A stretch of DNA of 64,000 bases, taken from NCBI RefSeq assembly GCF_001570745.1, contig NZ_BCSG01000011.1, positions 39,307-103,306 of the forward strand, written 5' to 3'. Each line of letters begins with the position of its first letter. Position 1 is the stretch's first letter. The notes beneath the pieces were generated by a model, which saw nothing but the letters and a program-made list of their open reading frames with translations, made no database searches and had not been told where the DNA came from. The stretch comes from Alicyclobacillus mali NBRC 102425. Lineage in GTDB: Bacteria > Bacillota > Bacilli > Alicyclobacillales > Alicyclobacillaceae. Position numbers and translations under genes: made by a program. Below, in pieces: positions 17,400 to 28,353 of the stretch.

Positions 17400-18791
17400 T
17401 CAATTGAGCTGTACAACTTTCTGAATCATCGCGCGTCGCTCGGGAACCAATAGCGCCATGCCTGGCTCCGGCTGCCCCTGCAACCACGGGTTGGCTCGCT
17501 CGAGTTCGCTCGGCAAACAGCCGCAACGCTCGGCCACCGTCTCCAGGGACTCATGTTCCAGCACGATGACGAAGCGCAGCGTATGGCGAGGCTCCGGCGC
17601 GTTGAAATCGACGAACGACCACAGCTTCTTGTCCTGCGGCTTTGGCGCCTCGCCCTCGTGCCGCTCCAGATCGTCGAGCATAGGCTCCGGGATGACCTCC
17701 GAGGGGAGCGCGTCTCGGTCGGCTTCCTGCGAAGAAGTCGCCTCGACCGCCTCCTCTCGAGTCGACGCGAAGAACGACACCTTTGGTGTCTGATCAGCCG
17801 CCAGCGACTGTGGCGCCTCGCTTGGCCCTTGCGCATCAGCCTGCGCATCCACTGCCTGATCGAACGGAGCCTCAACGCGCTGCTCCGGGGTGGAATCTTC
17901 AACCCGCGAATCGCTCGCGGCGTCCACCACTGCATCGTCCACCACTGCATCGTCCACCACTGCATCGTCCACCACTGCATCGTCCACCATTGCATCGTCC
18001 ACCTGATACACGAACTCAAAGGATGCGACAGGTGTCTGGGCCGCAGGCGCGGATACGACGTCCGATCCATCCACGCCGTCCAGCTCCGCACCAAGGTTCT
18101 CCACGTCAGCAGGCCCCGTCTGGGGGAAGAAGCGATCAAACTCGGCGAGATGGTGCTGCGCGGATGGCGGAACTTCCCCCGCGCTCTCGGCGGACCCGTC
18201 TGCGGCCTGAGCCCCGCCGCGTGCCTCGCTCACAACTTCGACCGTGGGCTTTTCCGGGACGCCAGGATCGCCTGTCTCCTCTTGCGCTTCTGCGCGCAGC
18301 GCAGGCTCGGGCGCCACGTCGGCAGCCTGAAAAGCGACGTCGCCTGCGGGGCCCGCGATTTCCTCAGCCGGAAACGTCTCCTGGACTTCCTGGGCGCCGC
18401 ACCGGAACAAGTATCCCTGGGAACCGTTCAGCCCGTGCACCTCGAGCCATCCACCCAAATGGAGCCACGCTTCGCCCGACACGTCCAGCTGCACGCCAGC
18501 GAGCCGGCTCTTGACGTTCAGCACGCCGGCCTGTTGCGCTGACGAAGGCACGCGCAAAAGGAACGGAAGCCGCTGGTGAACATGCACCACATCGCCGCTC
18601 GATGCCTTCTGCACGTAGGCCGCAAAGACAATCGCGCCCTCGAGCTGATACGTATCGCGGTCCTGATCGAACGCGACGATCTCCGTCGCGACGGTCGCAT
18701 CTTGCACCACATCGCCGGAGGCGACTTGTTCGGCGTAGACTTCTTGATCGACCGGCAGCCGAATCAAGAGTTCGCGCGAAACTTCGGACAT
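17400..18791 (-). CDS. spoVID: SpoVID-like spore coat morphogenetic protein with C-terminal LysM
   Basis: Mother-cell protein that promotes coat encasement of the forespore. The N-terminus of about 150 residues resembles the SPOCS/DUF3794-type domain of SpoVID. A long acidic low-complexity middle follows, with a tandem repeat of VDDAV units. The last 60 residues form a LysM domain (LRFVIVLEHESLETVAERCG, then LERANPWLQGQPEPGMALLV). About 463 residues, compared with nearly 575 remembered for Bacillus. The position after hemL is the Bacillus spoVID position. It has its own sigma-E-like promoter and terminator. LysM of this type suggests recruitment to cortex precursors or to SafA-like partners. 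Confidence 0.85.
   Translation of the reverse strand: MSEVSRELLIRLPVDQEVYAEQVASGDVVQDATVATEIVAFDQDRDTYQLEGAIVFAAYVQKASSGDVVHVHQRLPFLLRVPSSAQQAGVLNVKSRLAGVQLDVSGEAWLHLGGWLEVHGLNGSQGYLFRCGAQEVQETFPAEEIAGPAGDVAFQAADVAPEPALRAEAQEETGDPGVPEKPTVEVVSEARGGAQAADGSAESAGEVPPSAQHHLAEFDRFFPQTGPADVENLGAELDGVDGSDVVSAPAAQTPVASFEFVYQVDDAMVDDAVVDDAVVDDAVVDDAVVDAASDSRVEDSTPEQRVEAPFDQAVDAQADAQGPSEAPQSLAADQTPKVSFFASTREEAVEATSSQEADRDALPSEVIPEPMLDDLERHEGEAPKPQDKKLWSFVDFNAPEPRHTLRFVIVLEHESLETVAERCGCLPSELERANPWLQGQPEPGMALLVPERRAMIQKVVQLN
17922..17996 (-). repeat. Five 15-bp tandem repeats inside spoVID
   Basis: The unit GTCCACCACTGCATC (plus strand) recurs five times in phase, the last copy with one change, and a partial sixth follows. 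It encodes VDDAV units in the acidic linker. Near-identity suggests recent expansion by slippage; the count is likely to vary between strains. Confidence 0.95.
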
Positions 18792-18826
18792 TCGAGCCCC
18801 TCCTCAAACCGCAGGATTCCACCACC

Positions 18827-18855
18827 AATCTATGTCCCGCGGAGGCGAGATATGT
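18827..18855 (-). promoter_or_regulatory. Sigma-E-like promoter before spoVID
   Basis: On the minus strand ACATATC (18849-18855) and CATAGATT (18827-18834) are 14 bases apart, close to the Bacillus sigma-E pattern (ATATT-type -35 and CATACAnT -10). Transcription would start near 18820, about 30 bases before spoVID. SpoVID is sigma-E dependent in Bacillus. Confidence 0.4.
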
Positions 18856-18900
18856 CGATGAGGACGCGGTTCGAGAGGGCTCGGTCGCCTGGCCCGCAAC

Positions 18901-20208
18901 TCAGCGCCTGCGAGCTGCGATGCGCGGAATGGCGCGTTCCATGGCCTCGATGGTCTTTTCGATCTCGGCCTCGCCGTGCACCATCGACATAAAGCCGCTC
19001 TCCAACTGCGCGGGCGCGAACGCCACACCTTCCGCCAACATCTCGTGGAAGAAGTCCGCGTAGAGCGCTTGGTCGCAGGCTTTTGCCGTCTCGAAGTCCA
19101 CGATGGGTCCGCTGTGGAAAAACAGGCCAAACATGCCGCCGATGGCATGGCCCGTCGCGGGCAAGCCGCAATGCGAGGCGGTCTGGCAGAACGCCTCCAC
19201 AAGCCTGCGGCCATACGACTCGAGGCGATCGTACGCGCCTTCTGTCGCCGCCCGCTTCAGCATGCGAAGCGACGTGAGGCCTGCCGCCATCGCGAGCGGG
19301 TTTCCGGAGAGCGTACCGGCCTGGTACACCGGTCCCTCCGGCGCCACGAGCGCCATGAGGTCCTTGCGCCCGCCGTAGGCGCCCACAGGAAGACCAGCGC
19401 CGATGACCTTGCCGAACGTCGTCAGATCCGGCAGCACGCCGAACCGCGCCTGCGCTCCGCCAAGGCCGACGCGAAAGCCCGTGATGACTTCGTCGAAGAT
19501 GAGAAGGGATCCATAGCGGCGCGTGATCTCGCGCACGGCCTCCAGGTACCCCGGCAGCGGCAACACGCACCCCATGTTGCCTGCCACAGGCTCCAGGATC
19601 ACGGCCGCGATCTCGTCGCCGCGATCGGCAAACAGCTTCTCCATGGCGTCGGCATCGTTGTAGGGCACCGTCAGCGTGCGCTCGGCGACGGACTGGGGGA
19701 CGCCGGGCGAGTCCGGCAGGCCGAGGGCGGCCACGCCCGATCCCGCCTTGACAAGAAACGAATCGGCGTGCCCGTGATAACAGCCGATGCACTTGACAAT
19801 GGCCGTCCGCCCCGTGGCGGCGCGGGCCAGGCGGATGGCGCTCATGGTCGCCTCGGTGCCGCTTGAAACCATGCGCACCTTCTCGACCGAGGGGACGAGC
19901 TCCACAATCTCCTCCGCCATCTCGGTCTCAAGCTCGGTGGGCACGCCAAAACTCGTCCCGCGCGCTGCCGTTTCCGCAATCGCCCGGACAATATCTGGGT
20001 GCGCGTGGCCCCAGATGAGCGGTCCCCAACTCATCAGATAGTCGATATAGCGGTGGCCGTCGATGTCGTACAAGTACGGCCCTTCGCCGCGATCGGCGAA
20101 ATACGGCGTGCCGCCGACCGCGCGGAACGCCCGGACGGGCGAATTGACGCCCCCCACGAGAACCCGCTTTGCCCGTTCAAAGGCTTGCTTGGAACGCTCC
20201 CCGACCAT
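18901..20208 (-). CDS. hemL: Glutamate-1-semialdehyde 2,1-aminomutase
   Basis: PLP enzyme converting glutamate-1-semialdehyde to 5-aminolevulinate in the C5 tetrapyrrole pathway. About 435 residues. The PLP-lysine motif is [18 protein letters not shown], and GGVNSPVRAFRAVGG near the start is typical of HemL. ATG 20208 is preferred because AGGAGG is 7 bases upstream, while the GTG at 20214 abuts that site. It is the last gene of the hemAXCDBL operon, 12 bases after hemB. Confidence 0.96.
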   Translation of the reverse strand: MVGERSKQAFERAKRVLVGGVNSPVRAFRAVGGTPYFADRGEGPYLYDIDGHRYIDYLMSWGPLIWGHAHPDIVRAIAETAARGTSFGVPTELETEMAEEIVELVPSVEKVRMVSSGTEATMSAIRLARAATGRTAIVKCIGCYHGHADSFLVKAGSGVAALGLPDSPGVPQSVAERTLTVPYNDADAMEKLFADRGDEIAAVILEPVAGNMGCVLPLPGYLEAVREITRRYGSLLIFDEVITGFRVGLGGAQARFGVLPDLTTFGKVIGAGLPVGAYGGRKDLMALVAPEGPVYQAGTLSGNPLAMAAGLTSLRMLKRAATEGAYDRLESYGRRLVEAFCQTASHCGLPATGHAIGGMFGLFFHSGPIVDFETAKACDQALYADFFHEMLAEGVAFAPAQLESGFMSMVHGEAEIEKTIEAMERAIPRIAARRR

Positions 20209-20220
20209 GTCCACCCCTCC

Positions 20221-21201
20221 TCAGCGCGCCTCTTCCCGCAGCCAGCGGAGCACGTCCGGCGCGTGATACGTGAGAATCAGATCCGCGCCCGCGCGCTTGA
20301 ACGACGTCATCATTTCCATGACGACCGCCTTTTCGTCGATCCACCCGTGTTGCGCCGCCGCCTTGACCATGCTGTACTCGCCGCTCACATTGTAGGTCGC
20401 GATGGGCACGTCAAACGCCGCGCGGAGGCGAGCCGTGACGTCCATGTACGAGAGCGCCGGTTTCACCATCAGCATATCGGCTCCTTCTTCAAGGTCCGAT
20501 CTCGCCTCGCGCATCGCTTCGCGGCCGTTGGCAGGGTCCATCTGGTAGCTCTTGCGATCGCCAAACTGCGGCGCCGAGTCCGCCGCCTCGCGGAACGGAC
20601 CGTAAAACGACGACGCGTATTTCACCGCGTACGACAGGACAATGACGTCCTCGAAGCCTCCCGCATCGAGCGCCTCGCGGATGGCTGCGACACGGCCGTC
20701 CATCATGTCCGAGGGCGCGACGATGTCCGCACCGGCCTGCGCGTGCGACACGGCCGTCTTGGCCAACAGTTCAAGCGTCGGATCGTTCACAATTTTCCCG
20801 TCCCGGACGAGGCCGCATTGGCCCAACGGATTGTACTCGCACAGGCACACGTCCGTCATGACCACGAGATCCGGATTTTCAGCCTTGATGGCGCGAATGG
20901 CCTCCTGCACCACGCCGTGCTCATGGTACGCAGAGGAGGAGAGTTCGTCCTTCTCGCGCGGGATGCCAAAGAGGATCACCGACTTCAGGCCGAGTTCCGA
21001 CAGCGACGCGATTTCCCTTCGCAGCGCGTCCAAGCCGTAGCGCGAGACGCCGGGCATCGAGTTGATGGGCGAGGTCCCGTCAAGTCCTTCTTCGACGAAC
21101 ACAGGATAGACGAGATCGTCCGCGTGGACGCGATGCTCCCGGACGAGATCGCGCAGATAAGGTGTGCGGCGCAGGCGCCGGTGGCGGCGAAATTGGCTCA
21201 T
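20221..21201 (-). CDS. hemB: Delta-aminolevulinic acid dehydratase (porphobilinogen synthase)
   Basis: Condenses two 5-aminolevulinate molecules to porphobilinogen. The zinc-type cysteine cluster DVCLCEYNPLGQCG is present, as are the active-site lysine regions ADMLMVKPALSYMDV and the early DLVYPVFVEEG. ATG 21201 has GGGAG about 10 bases upstream and gives 326 residues; a GTG at 21210 overlapping the hemD stop is possible. It lies between hemD and hemL in one operon. Confidence 0.96.
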   Translation of the reverse strand: MSQFRRHRRLRRTPYLRDLVREHRVHADDLVYPVFVEEGLDGTSPINSMPGVSRYGLDALRREIASLSELGLKSVILFGIPREKDELSSSAYHEHGVVQEAIRAIKAENPDLVVMTDVCLCEYNPLGQCGLVRDGKIVNDPTLELLAKTAVSHAQAGADIVAPSDMMDGRVAAIREALDAGGFEDVIVLSYAVKYASSFYGPFREAADSAPQFGDRKSYQMDPANGREAMREARSDLEEGADMLMVKPALSYMDVTARLRAAFDVPIATYNVSGEYSMVKAAAQHGWIDEKAVVMEMMTSFKRAGADLILTYHAPDVLRWLREEAR

Positions 21202-21206
21202 GTCGA

Positions 21207-21947
21207 TCACGCTCCCATAGGATACAAAGTCTCAAGATGGAGAATCAGCGCTTCGTGCGAAGGCTCGGGCGGAGGCTCGAGATGACGCACGCCCAGTCGA
21301 TCGAGCGCGCTCGCGGTGGTGCCGCCGAACGGCAGCCACGCGAAGCGGCCGGGCGCGAACAGGCTGCCGCTCGATGGATGCGCCGCGATGGCGGACACGG
21401 CGGACGGGCTGAACAGGATGACGATGTCGCCTGAGCGCTCCGCCAACCGATTCGCCGCTTCTGGCCGGAGGATGGTGTCATACACAATCCACTCGGCCAC
21501 GCGGCGCCCGACGCGGCGGAGTTCCTCCGGAAGCACCTCGAGGGCCAGACGCCCGCGCGGGAAGATAAAGCCGACCGGCGGCGGACACGCTTCGACGAGA
21601 CGCTTGGCGAAGTCGCCAGCGCCCCGCACGCCAGGAAACTGAGCGGCTTGGGGCGCGACAGCGATGAGCTCCTGCCACGTTCCGGCGCCGAGTGCGTACG
21701 CGGCGGGCGCCGCCTGAAGCCGCGCCACCGCCGGCGCGTGCGATGCGACGGCCCGAACGGCCGCGGCCGACGTAAACACCCAGACGTCGCTCGGCGCCAC
21801 GTCCGAGAACTCCGACGCGGCCTCCGCACGCGCCACCGTGTGGATGAGCGGCACGTGTTCCGCGTGAAAACCGCGACTGCAAAGCGTCGAGGTAAGCAGC
21901 GCGCCGCGATCGCCAGCTTGGGTCACGAGGACGCCTGGTCGCGGCAT
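21207..21947 (-). CDS. hemD: Uroporphyrinogen-III synthase
   Basis: Cyclises hydroxymethylbilane to uroporphyrinogen III with inversion of ring D. HemD proteins are weakly conserved; the call uses the two-domain length (246 residues), the N-terminal PRPGVLVTQAGDRGALL, the hinge-like VWVFTSAAAVRAVASHA, the later IVILFSPSAVSAIAAHP, and the place between hemC and hemB. ATG 21947 has AAGGTGA upstream, within the end of hemC. The much longer upstream frame is an artefact of overlap with hemC. Confidence 0.9.
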   Translation of the reverse strand: MPRPGVLVTQAGDRGALLTSTLCSRGFHAEHVPLIHTVARAEAASEFSDVAPSDVWVFTSAAAVRAVASHAPAVARLQAAPAAYALGAGTWQELIAVAPQAAQFPGVRGAGDFAKRLVEACPPPVGFIFPRGRLALEVLPEELRRVGRRVAEWIVYDTILRPEAANRLAERSGDIVILFSPSAVSAIAAHPSSGSLFAPGRFAWLPFGGTTASALDRLGVRHLEPPPEPSHEALILHLETLYPMGA

Positions 21948-21948
21948 C

Positions 21949-22866
21949 TCAATCACCTTGGCCAGCTTTGAGCCAAGCGTCGGCGCCCTGGCGAAGCACC
22001 TCGTCGGCGACCGCGACGCCAAGCGCCCGCGGATGGTCCCCCGTCTGCTCGACCTGGATGTGCTGAGTGCCCGACGGATCGGCGACAAATGCGGTGAGCC
22101 GCAGCTGATGCCCCACGCGCTCGGCGTATGCGCCGATGGGCACCTGGCAGCTGCCCTCGACCCGCGACAGGAACGCGCGCTCTGCTTCCACGGCGCGGGT
22201 CGTATCGGGATCCGAGATAGCGGCGAGGTATCGCATCACCTCGTCATCGTCTGCGCGGCACTCGACGGCCAGCGCACCCTGGCCCACGGCGGGCACGAAC
22301 TGATGCACAGGGAGGTACTCCGTGATTTTGTCGTCCAACCCCAGGCGATGCAACCCGCTTACAGCAAGAACGATGGCATCGAACTGCCCCTCCGCAAGGC
22401 GGCGAAGCCTCGTGTCGATGTTGCCGCGCAGCGTGTCCACGCGCAGATCTGGGCGGAGACGCCGAATGGCCGCCTGCCGACGCAAACTGCTCGTGCCGAT
22501 GCGCGCGCCTGGTGGAAGCTCGACGAGCATTTGACCCGCTCGACTTACGAGGGCATCCCTCGGGTCTTCACGGCGCGGCACGGCCCCAATGGTAAGTCCC
22601 TCGCGCAGTTCGAACGGCACGTCCTTCAGGCTGTGCACCGCGAGATCGGCCTGTCCCGTGGCAATGGCTTGCTCGATGTCCGCGACAAACAGCCCTTTGC
22701 CGCCGACTTCTGAAAGCGCGCGGTCCACGATCTCGTCGCCGCGCGTCCGGATGGGTACGAGTTCAAACTCGACGCCACGCGCTACCCGCTTCAAAAGCTC
22801 CACCACGTGGTTCGTCTGTGTGAGCGCGAGCGCGCTCCGCCTCGTTGCGACTCGTAACGTGCGCAA
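21949..22866 (-). CDS. hemC: Porphobilinogen deaminase (hydroxymethylbilane synthase)
   Basis: Polymerises four porphobilinogens to hydroxymethylbilane. The dipyrromethane-cofactor cysteine lies in VEGSCQVPIGAYAERVG, and TLRVATRRSALALTQT is the family N-terminus. TTG 22866 is chosen because GGGAGGA stands about 8 bases upstream and the protein then begins at the conserved region (305 residues). It adjoins hemX upstream and hemD downstream by one base. Confidence 0.96.
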   Translation of the reverse strand: MRTLRVATRRSALALTQTNHVVELLKRVARGVEFELVPIRTRGDEIVDRALSEVGGKGLFVADIEQAIATGQADLAVHSLKDVPFELREGLTIGAVPRREDPRDALVSRAGQMLVELPPGARIGTSSLRRQAAIRRLRPDLRVDTLRGNIDTRLRRLAEGQFDAIVLAVSGLHRLGLDDKITEYLPVHQFVPAVGQGALAVECRADDDEVMRYLAAISDPDTTRAVEAERAFLSRVEGSCQVPIGAYAERVGHQLRLTAFVADPSGTQHIQVEQTGDHPRALGVAVADEVLRQGADAWLKAGQGD

Positions 22867-22885
22867 CCGTCCATCCTCCCTTGGA

Positions 22886-23683
22886 TCATGGCAGCCTTCC
22901 CCCGACAAACAACAGGTTGGAGAGCACCACGACAAAACAGATGACCTGAAACATCATCATGGCGCGCGTCGAGGCTTTTCGCCGCACGCGCCAGATCAGA
23001 TAGCTGACATACAGCATGAGGCAAAACGCAGTCACCATAAACTTGGGCCACGCCAGAAGCCACTGGTGAAGCACCCTATCTCCCCACCAGAGTCCAGTCA
23101 CCATGGCCAGAAACAGCAAACCTGCCCCCGTCGCGCTCGCAAACAGCGCCAGGCTGTCGAGCGTGGCGAGCGAAGGCAGGTGCAGATACCAGCGGTCGAA
23201 CAGGCGCCGGCGAAGGCGCGATTCGAGGACGAGATGCATCAGCGCAAACGAAAAGCTGAACGCGAAGGCTGTGTCGCCGAGCACGGCCAGCGCCACATGC
23301 AACGCGAGGAGACTCGAGGCGGGAAAAAACGGCGTATTGGAACCTGCCTGCAGCCCTCCCGCCAGAAGCGCCAGGCCGAATCCCACGGCGTTCAGCAAGA
23401 GCGCCACCGGGCTGGAAGCGGCACCGCGGCCCATCGCCACCGTGACGGTGATCATGAGCCACGCGATGAATAGGGCGAGATCGCCACGAGAGTAGTCGGC
23501 CGCTTCACGCAGGGAAGCGAGGCGCGCGAGAAAGACCGTCGTAACCAGTGCGAAGGCCGCCACAAACAACCCGTAGCCGGTGCGCGGAGATGAGGGCCGC
23601 GCCTGCGCAAACGACCAGCCCGACCACACGAGCGCCAGCGCATACGCAACCATACTCAGGACATACCAAGCCCCCATGGCCAT
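22886..23683 (-). CDS. hemX: HemX, CcsA-like polytopic membrane protein
   Basis: Integral membrane protein of the cytochrome-c assembly (CcsA/CcmC) superfamily; in Bacillus HemX lowers the level of glutamyl-tRNA reductase. The 265-residue product has about eight hydrophobic helices and the WWGDRVLHQW segment near residue 190, which resembles the tryptophan-rich haem-handling region of the superfamily. It sits 8 bases after hemA. ATG 23683 is taken, although the second ATG (23677) has better spacing to GGGTGAG. Confidence 0.9.
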   Translation of the reverse strand: MAMGAWYVLSMVAYALALVWSGWSFAQARPSSPRTGYGLFVAAFALVTTVFLARLASLREAADYSRGDLALFIAWLMITVTVAMGRGAASSPVALLLNAVGFGLALLAGGLQAGSNTPFFPASSLLALHVALAVLGDTAFAFSFSFALMHLVLESRLRRRLFDRWYLHLPSLATLDSLALFASATGAGLLFLAMVTGLWWGDRVLHQWLLAWPKFMVTAFCLMLYVSYLIWRVRRKASTRAMMMFQVICFVVVLSNLLFVGGRLP

Positions 23684-23691
23684 CGCTCACC

Positions 23692-25047
23692 CTAGGAGAG
23701 CGCCGGCCGCCGGGCAGCGTCGGCCGCGTAGGAAGAGCCCTGTCCCCATTCGACGCGAACGCGGTTGTGGCCCGTTTCAAATTCCAGGCCAAATAGCGCG
23801 GCGAGCGTCTCCGCGTAACTTGGATCGCCCGACTGCAGCGACAACTCCTTGACGTTTTTCACCGGTTCCCTCAGCAGTTGATGAACGATGCTCATCATGT
23901 GCTTGTGAATGACTTTCTGATCTCGCTCGCTGAGCTGGGGCAGTTTGCGCACAAGGCTCGACATGACCTCGCGCTCGATGGCCTGTCCGCGCTGATGAAG
24001 CGCGGCAATCACCGGCACCACCTCCTGCTCGGTCAACCAGTGAGAGAAGGCGCGCACTCCCTCGTCGATCATCGCCTGGACCACGGCCTCCTGGCGAGCC
24101 CGCTCCTCGAGATTCGCGGCGACCACGCCCTCGAGGTCGTCCACGTCGTAGAGATAAACCGATGTCGAACGCGACACCTCGGGATCCACGTCGCGCGGCA
24201 CAGCAATGTCCAGGATGACAAGCGGCCGACCACGGCGCGACACCATTGCGTCCGCAACCATTTCCTGGGTCACCACGTAGTGCCCACGGCCAATTGCGGT
24301 CAGCACCACGTCCGCCTGAATCAGGGCGTGCCGGACTTCGTCCTCGTCCAGGGGGCGCGCTTGAGCTCCAACTTCGGCGGCGAGCGCCTGCGCCCTCTCC
24401 AGCGTGCGATTGAGGATGAGGAGAGACTTCGGCTGTTGTGCGGCAAAATGGCGCGCGGCAAGTCCTGCCATGTGACCGGCGCCGATCACGACAACCTGTT
24501 GATCGCGAAGTTCCCCCAGCACCTTGCGCGCCAGTTGAACGGCCGCGTAACTCACGGAAACGGCCTCTCGCCCAATGGACGTCTCCGTCTGCGCCCGTTT
24601 GCCCACATGAATGATTTCGCGAAACAATCGGTTGAATACTGAACCTGTGGCATCCTCATCAAGCGCCAACTGATACGCATCGCGCATCTGGCCCAGGATC
24701 TGCGTCTCGCCAAACACCACCGAATCGAGCCCGCAGGCGACCCGCATCCCGTGTCGGACGGCGTCTTCCCCTTCTCGGACGTAGGCGTACTGCCAGAGCA
24801 GATCTCGGTTCACACCGGTCACCTTGGCGACGGCGGACAGAGCGAAGTCGGTTGCGGCCCGTGCACTGGGGCCGAGACCGTAAATTTCGAGGCGATTGCA
24901 GGTGGAGAGCACGACACCCTCCAAGACGGTCCGCGACTCGCGGAGCTGCGTCAAAACGTGACGAACCTCAGTATCGCCAAGGCTCACGCGCTCACGCAGT
25001 TCCACGGGCGCCGTTTTGTGACTCAGGCCCACGACAAAGATGTTCAC
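23692..25047 (-). CDS. hemA: Glutamyl-tRNA reductase
   Basis: First committed step of tetrapyrrole synthesis: NADPH reduction of glutamyl-tRNA to glutamate-1-semialdehyde. The active-site cysteine motif STCNRLEIYG is near residue 49, the NADPH-binding VVIGAGHMAGLAARHF near residue 185, and a C-terminal dimerisation helix follows. GTG 25047 is favoured since it starts at the conserved NIFVVGLSHKTAPVE; GTG 25056 is the alternative. About 451 residues. It leads the hem operon from its own promoter. In this window gltX is 28 kb away. Confidence 0.96.
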   Translation of the reverse strand: MNIFVVGLSHKTAPVELRERVSLGDTEVRHVLTQLRESRTVLEGVVLSTCNRLEIYGLGPSARAATDFALSAVAKVTGVNRDLLWQYAYVREGEDAVRHGMRVACGLDSVVFGETQILGQMRDAYQLALDEDATGSVFNRLFREIIHVGKRAQTETSIGREAVSVSYAAVQLARKVLGELRDQQVVVIGAGHMAGLAARHFAAQQPKSLLILNRTLERAQALAAEVGAQARPLDEDEVRHALIQADVVLTAIGRGHYVVTQEMVADAMVSRRGRPLVILDIAVPRDVDPEVSRSTSVYLYDVDDLEGVVAANLEERARQEAVVQAMIDEGVRAFSHWLTEQEVVPVIAALHQRGQAIEREVMSSLVRKLPQLSERDQKVIHKHMMSIVHQLLREPVKNVKELSLQSGDPSYAETLAALFGLEFETGHNRVRVEWGQGSSYAADAARRPALS

Positions 25048-25072
25048 GAACCTCACCCCCGTGTCCTATCAC

Positions 25073-25101
25073 ATTATATAGCAGCGGGAGCGCCTGCCCA
25101 A
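25073..25101 (-). promoter_or_regulatory. Sigma-A promoter of the hem operon
   Basis: On the minus strand TTGGGC (25096-25101) and a perfect TATAAT (25073-25078) are 17 bases apart. A hairpin with GGGAGCG/CGCTCCC arms and an inner CCCAA/TTGGG stem overlaps the -35 just upstream and may close the engB transcript. Confidence 0.65.
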
Positions 25102-25173
25102 GGGCTCCGGCCCATTGGGTGTGACGCTCCCTTGAACGTTGAACAGAATTCCTCCGACATCGCCAATCCAGGG

Positions 25174-25829
25174 TCACGACTCCATTTCCGGCTTGTCTGC
25201 CCCCGGGGAAGAGATTTCCTCGCCCCCATGGAACGTGCCGTCTGACGCCCCCGACTCGGCGAGATCGCCCTCCATCACTGCCCACAGCGCCTCGAGCCCT
25301 GTCCGCTTCTCGGCGGAAACCGGCCAGATATCGACGGGCGTCCGCAGCGCCTCCCGGATGAGCTTCACGTGTTTTGGGAACTGATTTTTTCCGATTTTAT
25401 CCGCCTTGGTCGCCACCACCGACACCGGCACGCCCAACTCGAGCAAGGCCTCGTGAACCGCGACGTCATCCTTGGTGGGCTCGTGCCGAATATCGATGAG
25501 ATGAAAGATGCGGCGCAGGCAGTCGCGCTGATTCAAATACCGGTCAATCATCACCGCGAACCGCTCCCGCTCTTGCTTGCTGACCGCGGCGTAGCCATAG
25601 CCTGGAAGGTCGACAAACCGAAACGAGCGGTTGATGAGATAGAAGTTGATCTGGCGCGTCTTCCCTGGCTGTGAAGAGACGCGCGCGAGCTGCTTTCGAT
25701 TCAACAGCCGATTGAGCAACGTGGATTTCCCCACGTTGCTCCGGCCGAGAAACGCGAATTCGGGGAGCAGCGCCTTCGGCCACTGATCCGGGCGAACGGT
25801 CACCGCCTCCAATTCGGCACTGCGGATGA

Positions 25830-25833
<4 letters not shown>
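25174..25833 (-). CDS. engB: Ribosome biogenesis GTPase EngB/YsxC
   Basis: Essential small GTPase acting in 50S subunit assembly. Visible motifs: G1 [12 protein letters not shown] near residues 33-44, G3 DLPGYGYA, and G4 ATKADKIGK. The GTG at 25833 overlaps the lonA stop (GTGA), with a GGAGGCGAGG ribosome site, giving 219 residues. An acidic, glycine-rich C-terminal tail of about 20 residues extends beyond the usual end. Co-transcription with lonA and location before hemA match Bacillus. Confidence 0.95.
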
Positions 25834-28265
<2,432 letters not shown>

Positions 28266-28353
28266 GCCCCCCACCTCCGAACTCTCTCCCCTGACGATGC
28301 CCTTCATTGTATCCAATCGCCCCGGCAAAGTCGAATGGGCGACCGCAGGGACG

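Noticed and set aside
17922..17996. Possible CRISPR-like array
   Set aside because: The 15-base units are contiguous, without spacers, and lie in frame within spoVID.
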